In this document: in pieces, positions 8,080 through 20,000 of the stretch | Position numbering within the stretch: position 1 is the first letter of the stretch | Layout of the letters: each line of letters starts with the position of its first letter | NCBI GenBank assembly: GCA_039105265.1 | Contig: JAPFFF010000022.1 | Span: forward strand, 744,001 to 808,000 | Length of the DNA stretch: 64,000 bases | Direction: 5' to 3' | DNA from: Tritrichomonas musculus | Taxonomy: Eukaryota; Parabasalia; Tritrichomonadida; Tritrichomonadidae | Made by a program: the position numbers and the translations under genes | Notes under the pieces: generated by a model | Databases searched by the model: none | What the model saw: only the letters and a program-made list of their open reading frames with translations | What the model was told of the DNA's origin: nothing

Positions 8080-8511
8080 ATGCATAAGAATGGAAAGACC
8101 TTCAAAAACTGGCTTTTTGATAATAAGAAAGAATTCTTCTTTCAATATGCTGGGGAGAATCACTATTTCGGATTCAAGAAAGATATAGTAAGAAAGTTCA
8201 TCGAAATTGTTCCCAGGCACAATTATGCTCGCCTAGAAGAGACTCTGAAGGACAAAAGCATAAACAAAGACCAGGAAGAAAAGTTTATCTGGCGTGATGT
8301 CTGGCAGCTTTACTTCAAGAATGAAGAATCAAACAACAACAACAACAACAACCAAAGAATGGGTCCTACGCTCGAAACAGACGATATTGATACATTTGAC
8401 GACTTTGACATAGAGTCAGACTACCTAAATGAAGTTATTCAAGACTTCTTGCCTATCAAAGACCAAAAGAATGATGATACAAAAAAAGAAAAACCAAAAG
8501 AAGATAAGTAA
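8080..8511 (+). CDS. Unknown 143-aa protein of element B
   Basis: The product is not recognised. Residues 1-85 look folded, with aromatic-rich segments (KNWLFDNKKEFFFQYAG, EKFIWRDVWQLYF). A poly-Asn tract follows at about 88-94, then an acidic tail ending KKEKPKEDK. The gene starts right after the 535-bp repeat region and has no counterpart in E, where the matching position is closed up. Just before the start is GAGGTGAAGTGG, resembling in reverse the CACTTCAC and CACCTCAC elements near the helicase gene. Confidence 0.5.
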   Translation: MHKNGKTFKNWLFDNKKEFFFQYAGENHYFGFKKDIVRKFIEIVPRHNYARLEETLKDKSINKDQEEKFIWRDVWQLYFKNEESNNNNNNNQRMGPTLETDDIDTFDDFDIESDYLNEVIQDFLPIKDQKNDDTKKEKPKEDK

Positions 8512-8540
8512 ATAAAATACTTCAATTTTTCTTAAAATTT

Positions 8541-9053
8541 TTATTGTTTTTTATTTCCATTTAGATAGTCGTTGATATCGTTGACTGTACTTTTTATTTT
8601 TCGGAAATCATTTTTTATCTCATCTATTGAGCTGTCTAAATCTTTTTTCATTTTTTCATATTGGAATTTATATGAAGAATTTTCTATTTTTAATTTTTTA
8701 ATTTCGTCATATATGTTCTCGATTTGCTGACTATAAACACTGAGATTTTCAATCTTTTTACTTAAATCATTTCGGACATATTCATCGACTTCTTTAGCTC
8801 GGGTCGAAGCATTTGTTATCTCTTCCTTGATTTTCTCTTCTTCGTCATTCTTTGAAGTATCCCATCTTTTTAGTATCAAAACTCCTTTTATTTTAGTGAT
8901 TCTATACCCTTTTACAGAATACATTTTATTTAATTTGTGTGTTGTTAAGGCATCCATTTCGTCCTTATGTAGTGAATAAAAGGCGTTGAATTCGTCTATA
9001 GTATTAAACTCTTTTATAAAATTTTTAATTGGCTCAATAATATTCACATTCAT
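8541..9053 (-). CDS. Conserved coiled-coil protein beside the MAFG gene (element B copy)
   Basis: The 170-aa product has an N-terminal domain of about 70 residues matching the protein at 53920-54312 in element E (IIEPIKNF..EFNTIDEFNAFY..HKDEMDALTTHKLNKMY against VIEPISKH..EFDTVDEFNLYY..NKEEMDKLTTHKLNKLY). A long coiled coil follows from about residue 75. In both elements it is the neighbour of the MAFG gene and the capsid gene. The function is unknown; a virion-associated trimeric or dimeric protein fits the coiled coil. The upstream T-tract TATTTTTTTTTAAATG marks the start. Confidence 0.65.
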   Translation of the reverse strand: MNVNIIEPIKNFIKEFNTIDEFNAFYSLHKDEMDALTTHKLNKMYSVKGYRITKIKGVLILKRWDTSKNDEEEKIKEEITNASTRAKEVDEYVRNDLSKKIENLSVYSQQIENIYDEIKKLKIENSSYKFQYEKMKKDLDSSIDEIKNDFRKIKSTVNDINDYLNGNKKQ

Positions 9054-9089
9054 TTAAAAAAAAATAAAAATAATTATCGCGATTTAAAG

Positions 9090-9224
9090 ATGATTATAAC
9101 AAATATTTTGTTAGGATGCTTAGTAATTATCGAATTCTTTAACTTAGGAATTCGTATAATGAAAATTGTCCCTCCAAAAGAACCTCCATTAGATGATGAA
9201 ATATGGATGAAAATGTATTCTTAA
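9090..9224 (+). CDS. 44-aa single-pass membrane microprotein ending KMYS (element B copy)
   Basis: Starting at ATG 9090, 44 codons encode a hydrophobic helix at residues 2-20 (IITNILLGCLVIIEFFNLG). A short basic turn (IRIMK) follows, then an acidic tail VPPKEPPLDDE that ends KMYS. It matches the plan and terminus of the 43-aa protein at 2804-2935 in element A. It is too short for ordinary gene calling; homology between two divergent elements is what supports it. It lies between the divergent coiled-coil gene and the convergent MAFG gene, within the capsid block. Confidence 0.6.
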   Translation: MIITNILLGCLVIIEFFNLGIRIMKIVPPKEPPLDDEIWMKMYS

Positions 9225-9232
9225 ATCAGGGT

Positions 9233-9544
9233 TTAAACCTTAAATTTTGTTATATTAGGCCCGTCATTTGACGTAGGGATTCTTCTTGCTACATCAGAAG
9301 CTATACCTCCAATTTTGCCGATAGTACCTCCTATATCTCCTATTGTCTGACCTAATTCTGGAGCAAAACCTACTACAAATTCTCCGACTCTCCCAAGGTT
9401 ATCTCCGACTTGTCCAGCAATATTTCCTGCTGTCGAACCGACTTTTCTAACAACATTTCCTACTTTCTCTATAGTATTTTTACCCCATTGCTTAACTTTA
9501 TTCCATCCCTCTTTGATTTTCTTTCCGAAAGATCCAAAAGCCAT
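9233..9544 (-). CDS. MAFG-family protein, possible pVI-like membrane-active virion protein (element B)
   Basis: The 103-aa product begins MAFGSFGKKIKEGWNKV, a basic amphipathic helix. Gly-rich repeated segments follow (VGNVVRKVGSTAGNIAGQVG, IGDIGGTIGKIGGIAS). The E counterpart at 53588 begins MAFGSWFKNIINGAKNV and has the same Gly/Ile/Val-rich middle. The pattern of aromatic-Gly-Ser start, amphipathic helix and Gly-rich region recalls adenovirus pVI, which disrupts membranes during entry. It lies directly beside the capsid gene. The pVI analogy is inference from composition and position. Confidence 0.55.
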   Translation of the reverse strand: MAFGSFGKKIKEGWNKVKQWGKNTIEKVGNVVRKVGSTAGNIAGQVGDNLGRVGEFVVGFAPELGQTIGDIGGTIGKIGGIASDVARRIPTSNDGPNITKFKV

Positions 9545-9624
9545 TTTACTGGACGTAAAAAAATGTATTCATAGATGATAAAAAAGAATTCTGGGTTTTA
9601 TTTTTTTATTTACTGAGAAATAAA

Positions 9625-11547
9625 ATGACCTACGCAAACGTGCAATATCAGAATCGTGGAAACGATGAAGGAGATGTTTTAAACTTTTTCAATGATAAAT
9701 TGAGGAATTTGATTCAAAGAAACAGCGGAGATAATACCTTTTCTATCGTTCAAGAAAACTGCCATGATAAAGATGAACCAGTTAGATTAAACACAAAAAA
9801 GAAAATTCGAATGACTCATTCAGCTCATACTATGTCTCAAATTGAGAAAGGCTTTATTGAAATTACCTTAAAATTAAATCTCGAATTAGATGGTCCAGAC
9901 CATTTATATTATGACAAAGCTCATAGGCATTTACAATATATCTTTGTTGGATTTAAAGATGTTGTCGAAATAATTTCTGAAGCATTTTTCTGGGTCGATG
10001 GAAGGTTAGTCGATAATTATCATCAAAATGAAATGGTCAGAGAGTCTTTTGCATATAACTGTATTCGAGGAAAAAATGCCAAAAAAGCTAATCCACATTC
10101 TCATTCTCTTTGGGAAGATGTCTGTATGATGTCTCCAAATGTTTGTGGTTGTTATATTCCATTGGAAAAATTCTTTGCTGCAGGAAAAGATGATGACCTT
10201 CCAAGAAAACAGGACAATACAATTAATGGTGATGATGATGCGGCATTAACTGCTGCAAAAGCAAAATTTGTTCCAAACAAGAAAGTTGATGTCGAAATAA
10301 AATTATGTATTCCATTCACAGACCAGCTTGTTCTTCAGGCTTGGAGGCTTTATCAAAATAGAATTTTAGGAGAAATGGAAGAAGAAATCAAATTTGCTTT
10401 AAACGGCTTAGTTTGGTGCCAGGTTCATCCTAAACATGTTGCTGAAGTCAAAAAGTTTTGGACAATGAATTCTGCGGGAGTCGAATATGGAACTCCTGAC
10501 TTTCTTCCAATAACAAATCACTTTGTTCAAATTAATAATCCAGCCATAATTGTGAAAGAAACTTATTATGCAAAGAAGGTCGATAAAACGTTCGGTTCAA
10601 AAGGTACGGAAGGTCATTATTATGGATTATCGACCATGCCAAGTGTAGAGATGGGAGGAAGTCTGACATCCCCACAAACTATTGAATATACAGTCTGTCA
10701 AGCAACTCTGAAAGTCAATGAAAATTCCTGTGAAATTAGGCGATGCAAAACAAATTGTGCAGGCTTTGGTATTAAGCCAGATGTTATTCAGGCCTTAATG
10801 GAAACCCTCAATGAACCAATAATTATTCCAGCACAAGAATTAACAAGACATCAATTCGAAGGTCATCCTGACCATTCTGGATTTAAACAATCAAAGACAA
10901 TACCTTTGAGGAATGCTACAAACATAACAGTTATGTTTCCTTTCCATTCTGAAGACTGTACAGTTTTTCAAAATATCGGATATAAAAATGTCAAATTAAT
11001 CGTTAATAAGAAATCATATCCAGAAACAGAATGGAATAATACATGGGATGGTCGATTTGTTCAATATCAGCTTATGGCTAATGAATTAGATGGTATGATA
11101 GAACCTACCCAAGAATTTGTTGAATCAATATCTCGTCTATTAACTCTTGAATATACCACTGGAGACATGAACGGTTCTCAACTTTTATCTGCATTAGACC
11201 CTAAAGAAGGAAAGAGGATTAAGACAGCTCCATTTGACAATACTAGTTTCGGAATTAACTTCCAGTTAGAAAGAGGTAATGCTGGCTATGTTTTCGATGG
11301 TATTGATACAGGAAGTCATACCGTAACCATCGACTTTAGAGGAGAATCTAAAAATACAGGTAATGACAACGAAGGAGATGTTTTATGGCATCCAGACCAA
11401 ATTGCAGATTTAACTTATCCAAGAATTAGTGAAAAATCATCTCCTCCACCTCCTGAATTGTGGGTATGCTCAGATACATACTGGACTTGGTCAGTTCAAG
11501 ATGGAGTTCGATATTATCAAAGAGGTATTCCTGCTGGTTATGAGTAA
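9625..11547 (+). CDS. Major capsid protein 1, double jelly-roll type (element B)
   Basis: The 640-aa product lies in the usual range for Polinton major capsid proteins. It has about the same length as the E copy (629 aa) and shares blocks with it: GNDEGDVLNFF at the N-terminus, VGFKDVVE near 110, SPNVCGCYIPL near 170, PFTDQLVLQAWRLYQN near 232, LRNATNITVMFP near 432, QLERGNAGYVFDGIDTGS near 550 and a C-terminal WVCSDTYWTWSV. The PFTDQL segment falls where double jelly-roll capsids carry a conserved inter-strand motif. It would form the trimeric capsomer. The start follows TTATTTTTTTATTTACTGAG. Confidence 0.85.
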   Translation: MTYANVQYQNRGNDEGDVLNFFNDKLRNLIQRNSGDNTFSIVQENCHDKDEPVRLNTKKKIRMTHSAHTMSQIEKGFIEITLKLNLELDGPDHLYYDKAHRHLQYIFVGFKDVVEIISEAFFWVDGRLVDNYHQNEMVRESFAYNCIRGKNAKKANPHSHSLWEDVCMMSPNVCGCYIPLEKFFAAGKDDDLPRKQDNTINGDDDAALTAAKAKFVPNKKVDVEIKLCIPFTDQLVLQAWRLYQNRILGEMEEEIKFALNGLVWCQVHPKHVAEVKKFWTMNSAGVEYGTPDFLPITNHFVQINNPAIIVKETYYAKKVDKTFGSKGTEGHYYGLSTMPSVEMGGSLTSPQTIEYTVCQATLKVNENSCEIRRCKTNCAGFGIKPDVIQALMETLNEPIIIPAQELTRHQFEGHPDHSGFKQSKTIPLRNATNITVMFPFHSEDCTVFQNIGYKNVKLIVNKKSYPETEWNNTWDGRFVQYQLMANELDGMIEPTQEFVESISRLLTLEYTTGDMNGSQLLSALDPKEGKRIKTAPFDNTSFGINFQLERGNAGYVFDGIDTGSHTVTIDFRGESKNTGNDNEGDVLWHPDQIADLTYPRISEKSSPPPPELWVCSDTYWTWSVQDGVRYYQRGIPAGYE

Positions 11548-11579
11548 AAAGTATATTATTATTTTTTTGAATAACAAAA

Positions 11580-13316
11580 ATGACCTTTGAGAACGCTCGA
11601 AAGAAAAACACAGGAATGAATGAAGGAGATATTACTGGCTTTTTTGAACATGATATGAGGCTTTTGCTTCAATTTAATAGTGGCGATAATACTTTTTCAA
11701 CATTTTCTGAAGAATTTCATGAAAAAGATATTCCTTTGCCGATAGGAGAAAAAACTCATATTATGCTGACACATCCAAATCATACAATATCTCAAATCGA
11801 AAAAAGTTTCATATCTATGGAGATTGAGTTTGAGGTAGGTTTTGAGAAAGAACTTCCATATCGATATTGAAATCGTTTGAATGTTGATACAAATCTCTAT
11901 GAATCTAGAGATGACCATCAAGTTAATCAAATATTTGTTGGTTTTAAAGATGCTGTCGAAATAATATCAGAATGCCGTTTCTTTTGTGATGGAAAAATAA
12001 TCTCAGAATACTATCAAAATGAGATGATAAGAGAGTCTTTTGCTTATAATTCTATTAGAACTCGCGATACAAAAATAACAAGTCCTCATTCCCATTCTCT
12101 CTGGGAAAATGTCGAAATTATGTCTCCAAATGTCTGCGGTTGTTATATTCTTTTGGAAAAGTTAGCATGGACAGCAGATAGAAAAAGAAGCTGGGTTCCA
12201 ATAAAAATGGAATTAATAATTCCTTTCACAGACCAGCTTGCTCTTCAGGCATGGAGACTCTATCCTAATGCTCTTATCGGAGAAATTGTAGAAGAAATTC
12301 GAACATCTTTAGACGGCCTAGTTTGGTGCGAGATATCTCCTTCGAAGGTATCAGAATTGAAAAGTTTTTGGGAAAATAATGATGAAGTAGGATTTTTCGC
12401 GCCAGATATTCGAATTCCAAAGAGATTTGTACAAATCGGACAAACTGGGAAAATCGTCGAATCAATCACAGATTTAGAGTCTCCAGAAGCTTGGACAGTT
12501 CAAAATAATTGTCTGGTCGTTAATCAAAATAAGAAGCCTATGATAATGAAAGGAAGAACAAATTGTTTCGGCTTTGGAGTCAAACCAGAGGTTGTAGATG
12601 AATTAATGACTACTTTTAATCAAGAAATGTATATTCCAGCACAAGAATTAACAAGACATATTTTTGAGCAAAAACATACAGAAAAAGGAATTGTCTGTTC
12701 AAAAATTGTTCCTTTGAGGAATGCTACAAATATAACAATGATGTTTCCAAGACATTACAATGATATTACCTGTTATCAAAATCCTATGTATAAAAATGTC
12801 CAGCTCCAAATTGATAAAAAAGTTTATCCTCAACAAGAATTTGAAAATACCTGGGATGGCCGATTTGTTCAATATCAGCTTTATGCGAATGAATTAGATG
12901 GTATAGAAGCTACAAATGAGTTAATGGAATCTATCTCTAGACCATTAAATAATGTATATGACCATTCTTTAAAAAGATTTTATTCCGGAACTTTTGACAA
13001 TACTAGTTTTGGCTTAAATTTCCAGTTAGAAAGAAGTAATGCTGGATATGTTTTTGATGGTATTGATACAGGATGTCGAGGAGTAAAAATAGAATTTCAT
13101 GGTGATAGAATCGATGTTGGAGAAAATGTTAGATTAGGCGCAAATGATACATATCTCTATCCTGATACAGATTACTCGGGAAAGCCATACAAACCAGATA
13201 TTCAACCTCAATTACCTCCTCCAGAAATGTGGATATGTTCAGATACATACTGGTCTTGGTCTGTAGAAAATGGAGTAGAATATCATAAGGATGGAGTCCC
13301 TATTGGGTTTGAATAA
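11580..13316 (+). pseudogene. Major capsid protein 2, tandem paralogue (element B, looks broken about once)
   Basis: This second capsid gene lies 32 bp downstream of the first and has the same blocks in the same order: NEGDITGFFEHDM, FVGFKDAVE, SPNVCGCYI, PFTDQLALQAWRLYPN, LRNATNITMMFP, QLERSNAGYVFDGIDTG and WICSDTYWSWSV. It lacks some insertions of copy 1, so it is shorter. Copies 1 and 2 are clearly divergent in sequence, which makes this an old duplication rather than a recent one. The copy appears broken about once. TTATTTTTTTG lies 10 nt before its ATG. Confidence 0.8.
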
Positions 13317-13348
13317 AGATATTATATATATTTTTTTTTTGTAAAAAA

Positions 13349-13843
13349 ATGTCAAGAATTATTTCGTATAATATAAACCCCGATATAAATGTCCAAACAG
13401 GCGCTGATAAGACTTATTTCCCTATTAGAGGATGGAAATTAAATCAAAAAGAATTAGAAACACAAACTGTAGATTGTCTTAAATCAAGAGGTTTTGTTTT
13501 TAATCCAGTCAATAAACACTTTATCTTTCATTATCCTCAAGAATTTGTTTCTCCAAGTAATGTCGAAAAAGATAAATATATAATTTTTCAATATTGTAGA
13601 TGTACCGTAGATGGTTCAATATCTGGAGAAGTCGAAGTTCATTCAAGCTTTGTTCCAAGAGACCAATATTGTGATTTTTTAGTTTATTATGCAAATTTGC
13701 AAGTCCCAGATGATAATCGAAAATATAAAGTAAATAGTAATAGAAAACAAGGATTTGAGGTCTGGTTTACTGACGGAAAAGGAGATGGTACAAACACGAT
13801 AATTCCTGATGATTTTGTAATGTTTTTGAAATTAATTTATTAA
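13349..13843 (+). CDS. Minor-capsid-like protein (element B)
   Basis: The 164-aa product contains NKHFIFHYPQEFVS near residue 50, then a strand-rich region (IIFQYCRCTVDGSISGEVEVHSSFV) and a C-terminal VWFTDGKGDG..FVMFLKLIY. The last 90 residues match the 110-aa protein at 50624-50956 in E. The FxxPQEF segment also matches the capsid-like gene of mini-element D. In both B and E the gene sits between capsid and fibre. A penton or minor capsid jelly-roll, anchoring the fibre at the vertex, is the natural reading, but no diagnostic catalytic motif exists to prove it. Confidence 0.55.
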   Translation: MSRIISYNINPDINVQTGADKTYFPIRGWKLNQKELETQTVDCLKSRGFVFNPVNKHFIFHYPQEFVSPSNVEKDKYIIFQYCRCTVDGSISGEVEVHSSFVPRDQYCDFLVYYANLQVPDDNRKYKVNSNRKQGFEVWFTDGKGDGTNTIIPDDFVMFLKLIY

Positions 13844-13885
13844 AGAGTATAGTGGGATAAAAAAAATTTTTTGAAAAGAAAACAA

Positions 13886-16800
13886 ATGACTGGTATATAT
13901 TCAGCAAGAGATATTGAAAAATTAGTTAATGGAGCTGGCTTAGGAGGCGGCGGCGGAGGGACTATAGATGAATCCAAATTTGTGAAAAGCGAAAATGGTA
14001 CAGCAACAAATTTAACAACAAAAGGAATTTTAAATGTTCAAGAAAATACTCCATCATGGGTTGTTGATAATATAGAAAAAGTGGCAGAGTTTAATGGTTA
14101 TGTCGACTTCAATGCAGGGGTAAATTTTCAATTTCCTGAAAAAATTGTCTGGAATTTTGATGATGGTAAAGCTCCTACTACAAGAACGATTCAACAAAAA
14201 AACTTAAAATCTCTTTGTCAAGATATTGTTGATATCAAAGAAGAGGTCGAAAAAATAAAAGTTCCAGATGCTCCCCCAGCAACCGGCACTCCTATAGACA
14301 CATCAAATTTGGCTACAAAAGAAGAAATTACTGCAATAAACACAAATATTACAGAACTTCAAAAGAAAACACAACATATTGCTGATACTGGATTTCCAGG
14401 CGGAAATTTTGATTTTTGGATATCTGAAAGAGAAAATGCTTTAGCTACTGAGATAGTTCAAGCAACAACTTATACCAAAAATCAATTACCGGCTAAAATA
14501 AAAGAACTAGAAGATAAAACACAACATTTTACGACTTCTGGATATGCAACATCGCGTTTTGCCGTCAGTGGTTTAGGCGATAATTTATCGACTGGATTAG
14601 CAATTGTTGATGCAGCAAAGGGATTCCCAAAATGTGAGAAACAAGTGAAAAATCTTAATGACGAAGGATTTGCGACAAATACTTTCAAAATTATAGGAAC
14701 AAACAAAAATGCCACTGCGGATCAAATTACTGAAGGGATTGCTAAAATAACAACTTTAGAGACAGAAATGAATGATTTAAAAAATAAGCCAGCAGACATA
14801 GATATTTCGAAACTTGACGAAAAATATCTAAATAATCAATATTATCAAGGAACAAAAATCAAAGATTCTACTGTTATCTATCTGACTCCGGCTGAATACC
14901 AGGAGATGACAGCCGAAGATAGAGCAGCATATAAATGGGATATTCATCATCTTAAATCAAGGCAGATTGGACAACTTCTGGACAAAACAGTCAGTCTTCA
15001 TACAAAATTAGAGAAAAATATGGTAGGAACCTTGAAAACTAATAATTCAACCAAAATCTTTAAAACTGTGGCTGAATATCAAGGGATGACAGCCGAAGAA
15101 AAAGCAAAATATACTTGGAATACCAGTTATGTAAGGGGAAAAGAAATTGGTGAAAACACATATAATTTATCGAATACATCAAAAAAGGTCAATTCCAGAT
15201 GTCAAAATTTAAATGAATCAGGATTTGCAACGACAAATTTTCAAGTAGCTTATACAACAAAAGGATCAAGCAAAGCATACTATTTTACCGACAATTTGGT
15301 TCAAGAACATATCAAAATGATGAATGAGACACATTTCGTGAATGATAATATCTATCCTGCGACTCTCAAATTTGGAGATGAAGGTCAAGCTCTTTATTTT
15401 GACAAACCCGCTTATTTTCATTGGGGATTTTATTTAAGAACTGTAATAGAAAAAGACAAAGCTGTTATGGCTTCCGCTAAAATAAAAACTGAGACAAATA
15501 ACTATGTTGTGGATAGTGCTTGGATTGCTCAGTTTTTTATTAATACAATGAAGTTCAGAGATATAGCAGCAGATTATCTAGCAGAGAAGAGAAGAATCGA
15601 AAAAACCGAGCCGTATACTCTTCGGACATTGTCTTTGGAGGACGAAATTGTAGATGAACCAACAAATACTGAGACCACAACAACAGAAGAAGAAGAAATT
15701 GATGAAGGAGCTGCAGGAACAGAAGATAATCCAATAATTTGGGATGGCTCAAAAGTGGCTCAAATAAATCAAAAATATGACGAAACTTGGAAAGAAACAA
15801 TGGATTATTTACATGCCAATGTTGAAGAAACATATAATGATATTAAAGCAAATTATCAAACAAATAAACAAATAGGCAAATTTTGTAGGAATTCTTTGTT
15901 TTGTGAATCTATGAAAGGAAAAATTCCTCTGAAGCCTTTGAAACCTCAAGAATTAGCAAGTTATGGTTTTGTTGAATTTGCTCAGAGCGATTTAGAAATG
16001 TATGATGAAGGAGGATATTTTGCGATAATTCTCGTAGCAGGAAAAGAACTCTCAGAAACGGAATCAAAATTAGATATTTCTCTCCAAGGGCTTCAACATT
16101 ATCATGCAAATCATTTTATTTTACATCTTTTTGATCGAAAAAGACATCAAAAATCTATGATTTAAATGGTATAGACCATGTTTTTGAATTTATTTTATCA
16201 GACAATAATTTGACTATCAAATCAGATTTATCTTCTGATTTATATACTTTTACTTATACTTATACTGAAGATGTATTAAAAGTTAGTATAACGGGCTCAT
16301 TAAAATTAAAATTAGTTTATGACGCAGCAGATAATCAATATTGGAATGCTGATGAAGGATGGGAGAAAAAAGAAGATAAAGAACTTGAAAATCGCTTAGT
16401 TGTTTATTATGAACTGCCTATCAATGAAAATTTCAAGAATTATTTGGCTTCTCTAGGTACAGGAGGAGGTTCTTTAGATTCTTCTATTTATTCAAGAGTA
16501 TCTGACTTAGAATCTATAATAAAAGACTTAACTCAGACATTTCAAGAACATAATACCAAAATTGATTATAAAATGGAAAATGAAAATTATGAATCTCTAG
16601 CTCATCATACTTATGCTATAGAAAACCAAGAAGGAAATAAAAATGAGTCGGAATCAACAAATATATTCGATAAATGGGTATCGACAACTTCAGACCAATT
16701 TGATTATTTCAATCAAGGAATTAAAGATATTTGGTCATTTTGTGCTGAAATGTCTGAGGATATTGGTAATTTAGAAGATAATTTAGGGTCGGCAAGTGAT

Positions 16801-16965
16801 TTTTCAAAATTAGAAGATAGATTAAAAGTTTTAGAAACAAAATGTCAAAATATAGAAGGAGATACCCCTACTTTATCTACCGGCCAATTAACTATTGAAA
16901 ATTTGATGAATAGCTATAATGAGCGAATAACTATCTTAGAAAAGAAATGTCAAAATATTAAATAA
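13886..16965 (+). pseudogene. Fibre-like structural gene 1 of element B (looks broken about once)
   Basis: This is a long gene for a fibrous, repeat-built protein. After a Gly-rich hinge (GLGGGGGG near residue 25) come repeated units ending in C/T-Q-x-(I/F/L)-x-x-x-G-(F/Y). Examples are KTQHIADTGFPGG, KTQHFTTSGYATS, QVKNLNDEGFAT and RCQNLNESGFATT. An internal duplication carries AEYQEMTAEDRAAY and AEYQGMTAEEKAKY. A Glu/Thr-rich acidic stretch follows near residue 600, and the C-terminal part has further KCQNIE units. It resembles tail-fibre shafts of phages in organisation. A host-attachment fibre is inferred. The ATG at 13886 is preferred over the upstream TTG. Confidence 0.6.
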
Positions 16966-17011
16966 AAAATGAGAGAGATTAAAAATTATTTTTTTGGGCT
17001 TCAAAACAAAG

Positions 17012-20000
17012 ATGAGTACTAGGCTTACAAAATTCTTAGGAGATATTGAATTCCAGGTTGATGGAAAGACAAAATTGACTAGTAATTTGATAACTTCAGA
17101 AGAAGTAAATAAAATAATGGATGAGAAATTGGCAGACTTTACCCCATCAACAACAGATTCAAATTTTTCAATAGAAACAGGAATTGACAATTTTATGATA
17201 GAAAATCAAAATATATCTCTTCATTCTGAAACAATAAATAGTTTATTATATAATGTTTTATTAATAAATGTTCCTGAAATAACTAAACAAAAATTCCTTT
17301 CTTTAAATCAAAATATTTTCAAAGTTGTCTTACGAAAAAATGTTATCTATGATGAAGAAGGAAGATATATTAAAGAATTCTATATTTCCACAAAAGATAA
17401 TTCAATAAAATGTCCTATCATCACATATGACTCAGAAAATAAGTATTGTATCGTTAATGATAATACCCTTCTCACTACCTATGCAGTTGGGTCAGAAGAT
17501 AGTATTAATTTAGATGATAAATTCTATATTGCTTTCGATAAAAATTTGTCAATAAACCCTTATACTTTATTTATAAATGGAGATTTGAGTATTTTAAATC
17601 AATTTGAGCCTACTTGCTTAAAAACTGAGAAATCTATAAAATGCTCTACAATAGAGGCTGAGAATGCATTAAAATTACATAAGAGTGATGCAAAATATTT
17701 TTATCGTCCTCAGATAATTACAGAAGAGACAATAGAAGAAATACCTTTTTATAAAATGATTTATCAAATTCCTGACGATTATGTAATTCCTGAAGGGTTA
17801 GAATTTAAATTTAAAGATTTTTGTTTCGATAATTCTTGGTATTTAACTTGGAGTAATGGTGAATGGAAAGGTCAAAATTGTCAAGGTCTTCTCAAACCAA
17901 AATCTTTATTGAAATGTAATTCCTTCGTAGATTTAAAAGATGCTAATTACATGATGACAGATATGAAAGGTTGGAAAGGAAAAACTTGTTGTATGATGAT
18001 AAAAAGGTCAGATGGAAATATCTTTCTCTCTACCAAAAAGAGAACTTGCTTAATATCAGATATGATATTGAATGGAACGGTTAAATGTCAGATGGTCAAA
18101 CATAATGGTGAAAAAGTTAATTCAACTTCTGACTAACAACTTTGGCCAGCAATTTTTTATGTCGATAATTTTCCACTTCATGAAGGATATGATATAGCTG
18201 GGATTGTCTTAAAATTTATTCAATATAACATTGGCGAAAATGAAACTATCGAAAAGAAAATTCAAAAAGAAATTCATCATGTAGAAATATCATTTAAATG
18301 GGCTAACCAATCTGACTCTTGCTAGAATACTTTATCGTTCAAAGTTGGAGAAATGTATGTTATTGGCTCAAAAAGTTGTTTTGCCTTAAGTCCTATTATC
18401 GATACTATAGAATCTACAGGAGGAAAATATTCAAATTCTCATATCAATACAACATCAAAAAATATTGAATTATATTTGAATAAATATTTGGTCGACTCGA
18501 TAGAGGAGGTAAATTGGGACCCAAAAACTAATCCTTTCGAATATATAATGAAACAACAATATTTTGAAGTTTATCCTAATCCTAATGCTGCTTCTACCCT
18601 CTATACAGACTATAATATTTGTTCATCAAAAATTATTTCGGCAGATAATATTTCGACAATGAGAAGTGATTTAAATTTATTAACTAATTCTTTTGATGTT
18701 GTTAGTTATGATGTTAAAGAAATGGGTCATAATGTTGATATCTTAAAAGCAGATATGACAATACAAAAAGAAAAGACTCAATATTTACAGGCTGCAGTAA
18801 ACGCTATACAATTTACTCAAAAAATCCAAATGGCTATAAATTTGACAAGACTAGGTGTTGGAATTACTCATAGTTTAATTAGTTTTGCAGGTGGAGCAGC
18901 AGGTAGTATTGGTCAAGTTGCTTCTGTCACAAAAGTTGTTGATTTATCAGACCAAATAACAGATAATGTTTCTATAGCAGATTCTTTTACAACACCTCTT
19001 GCTTTATCAAATGATTCAAAAATAAATTTAAATGATGTTTTAGAATGGTGTAATTTAGAGAATAGACAAGTAGAAAAGTTTCATTTTACTGAAGAAGAAG
19101 ATGACCCCGACACATCAGCAGTCAGTTTATCATCTGCCGTCCAATTATCTTTTCAAATGAGAAATACGTTAAAGCCTTATATCAAAAAGATTGTTGAAAA
19201 AATCAATGAAATTGACTCAGGAAATGAATATATTCGAAAAAGTGATTTGACAAGAACTGATATTATTGATATAATTACTCATTATCAAGATGAACAAGCA
19301 GCAGTTTTATTTCAAGCAGAAGATGAATTAAATAATGGTATTTGCGTATTTAAATTATTCACCTCTGAAGGTCAAAAACGATTTTATTTCAAAATTGTTG
19401 AAGGTTCCATAACAGAATATGAAGGGGTTGATACTACAATAACGATAGACAACATCACAATTGAAGGTTTTCCAAAATCAGAAGAATATAAAACAAAATA
19501 TTTATCGAATATTAGTAAAATTGATAAAAATATCATTATAACAGGAGAAAATACTAACTATAAGATTGCAGGATGCATCATTGAAAAAAATACATTTTCA
19601 AGAACTTTATTAGAGAAAACTCCTGCCGATATAGCTTATTTATCAGATATTGAAGCCTTAGATGAGAAAATTAATGCTTTAGCCGCAAATAGTCATAAAA
19701 ATGATGTTGCGATGATGAGTTTACGAGGAAATGCAGACAAGGAATATCCAACAACTGACGAAGTAAATGCTGCTTTAGAAACAATTCAGCAAGAATTAGC
19801 TAAAAAACCAAATATTGAAGAATTATATACGAAAGAAGAAGCGGATGCAAAATACGCCTTGAAAAGTGAATTAACAAACAATAATATTGAAATACTTAAA
19901 GATGAAAAAATATATAATGACGATAAGGAAATTTTCTTTAATAATATTTATGAAGCTGCTAATGATAATAATGTTTTATCATCACAATTGGCTATAAATT

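Noticed and set aside
9555-9575. A second KMYS-stop coding string (AAAAATGTATTCATAG) before the capsid gene
   Set aside because: No membrane-helix frame precedes it. It may be a scrap of a duplicated microprotein end, but it is too short to call.
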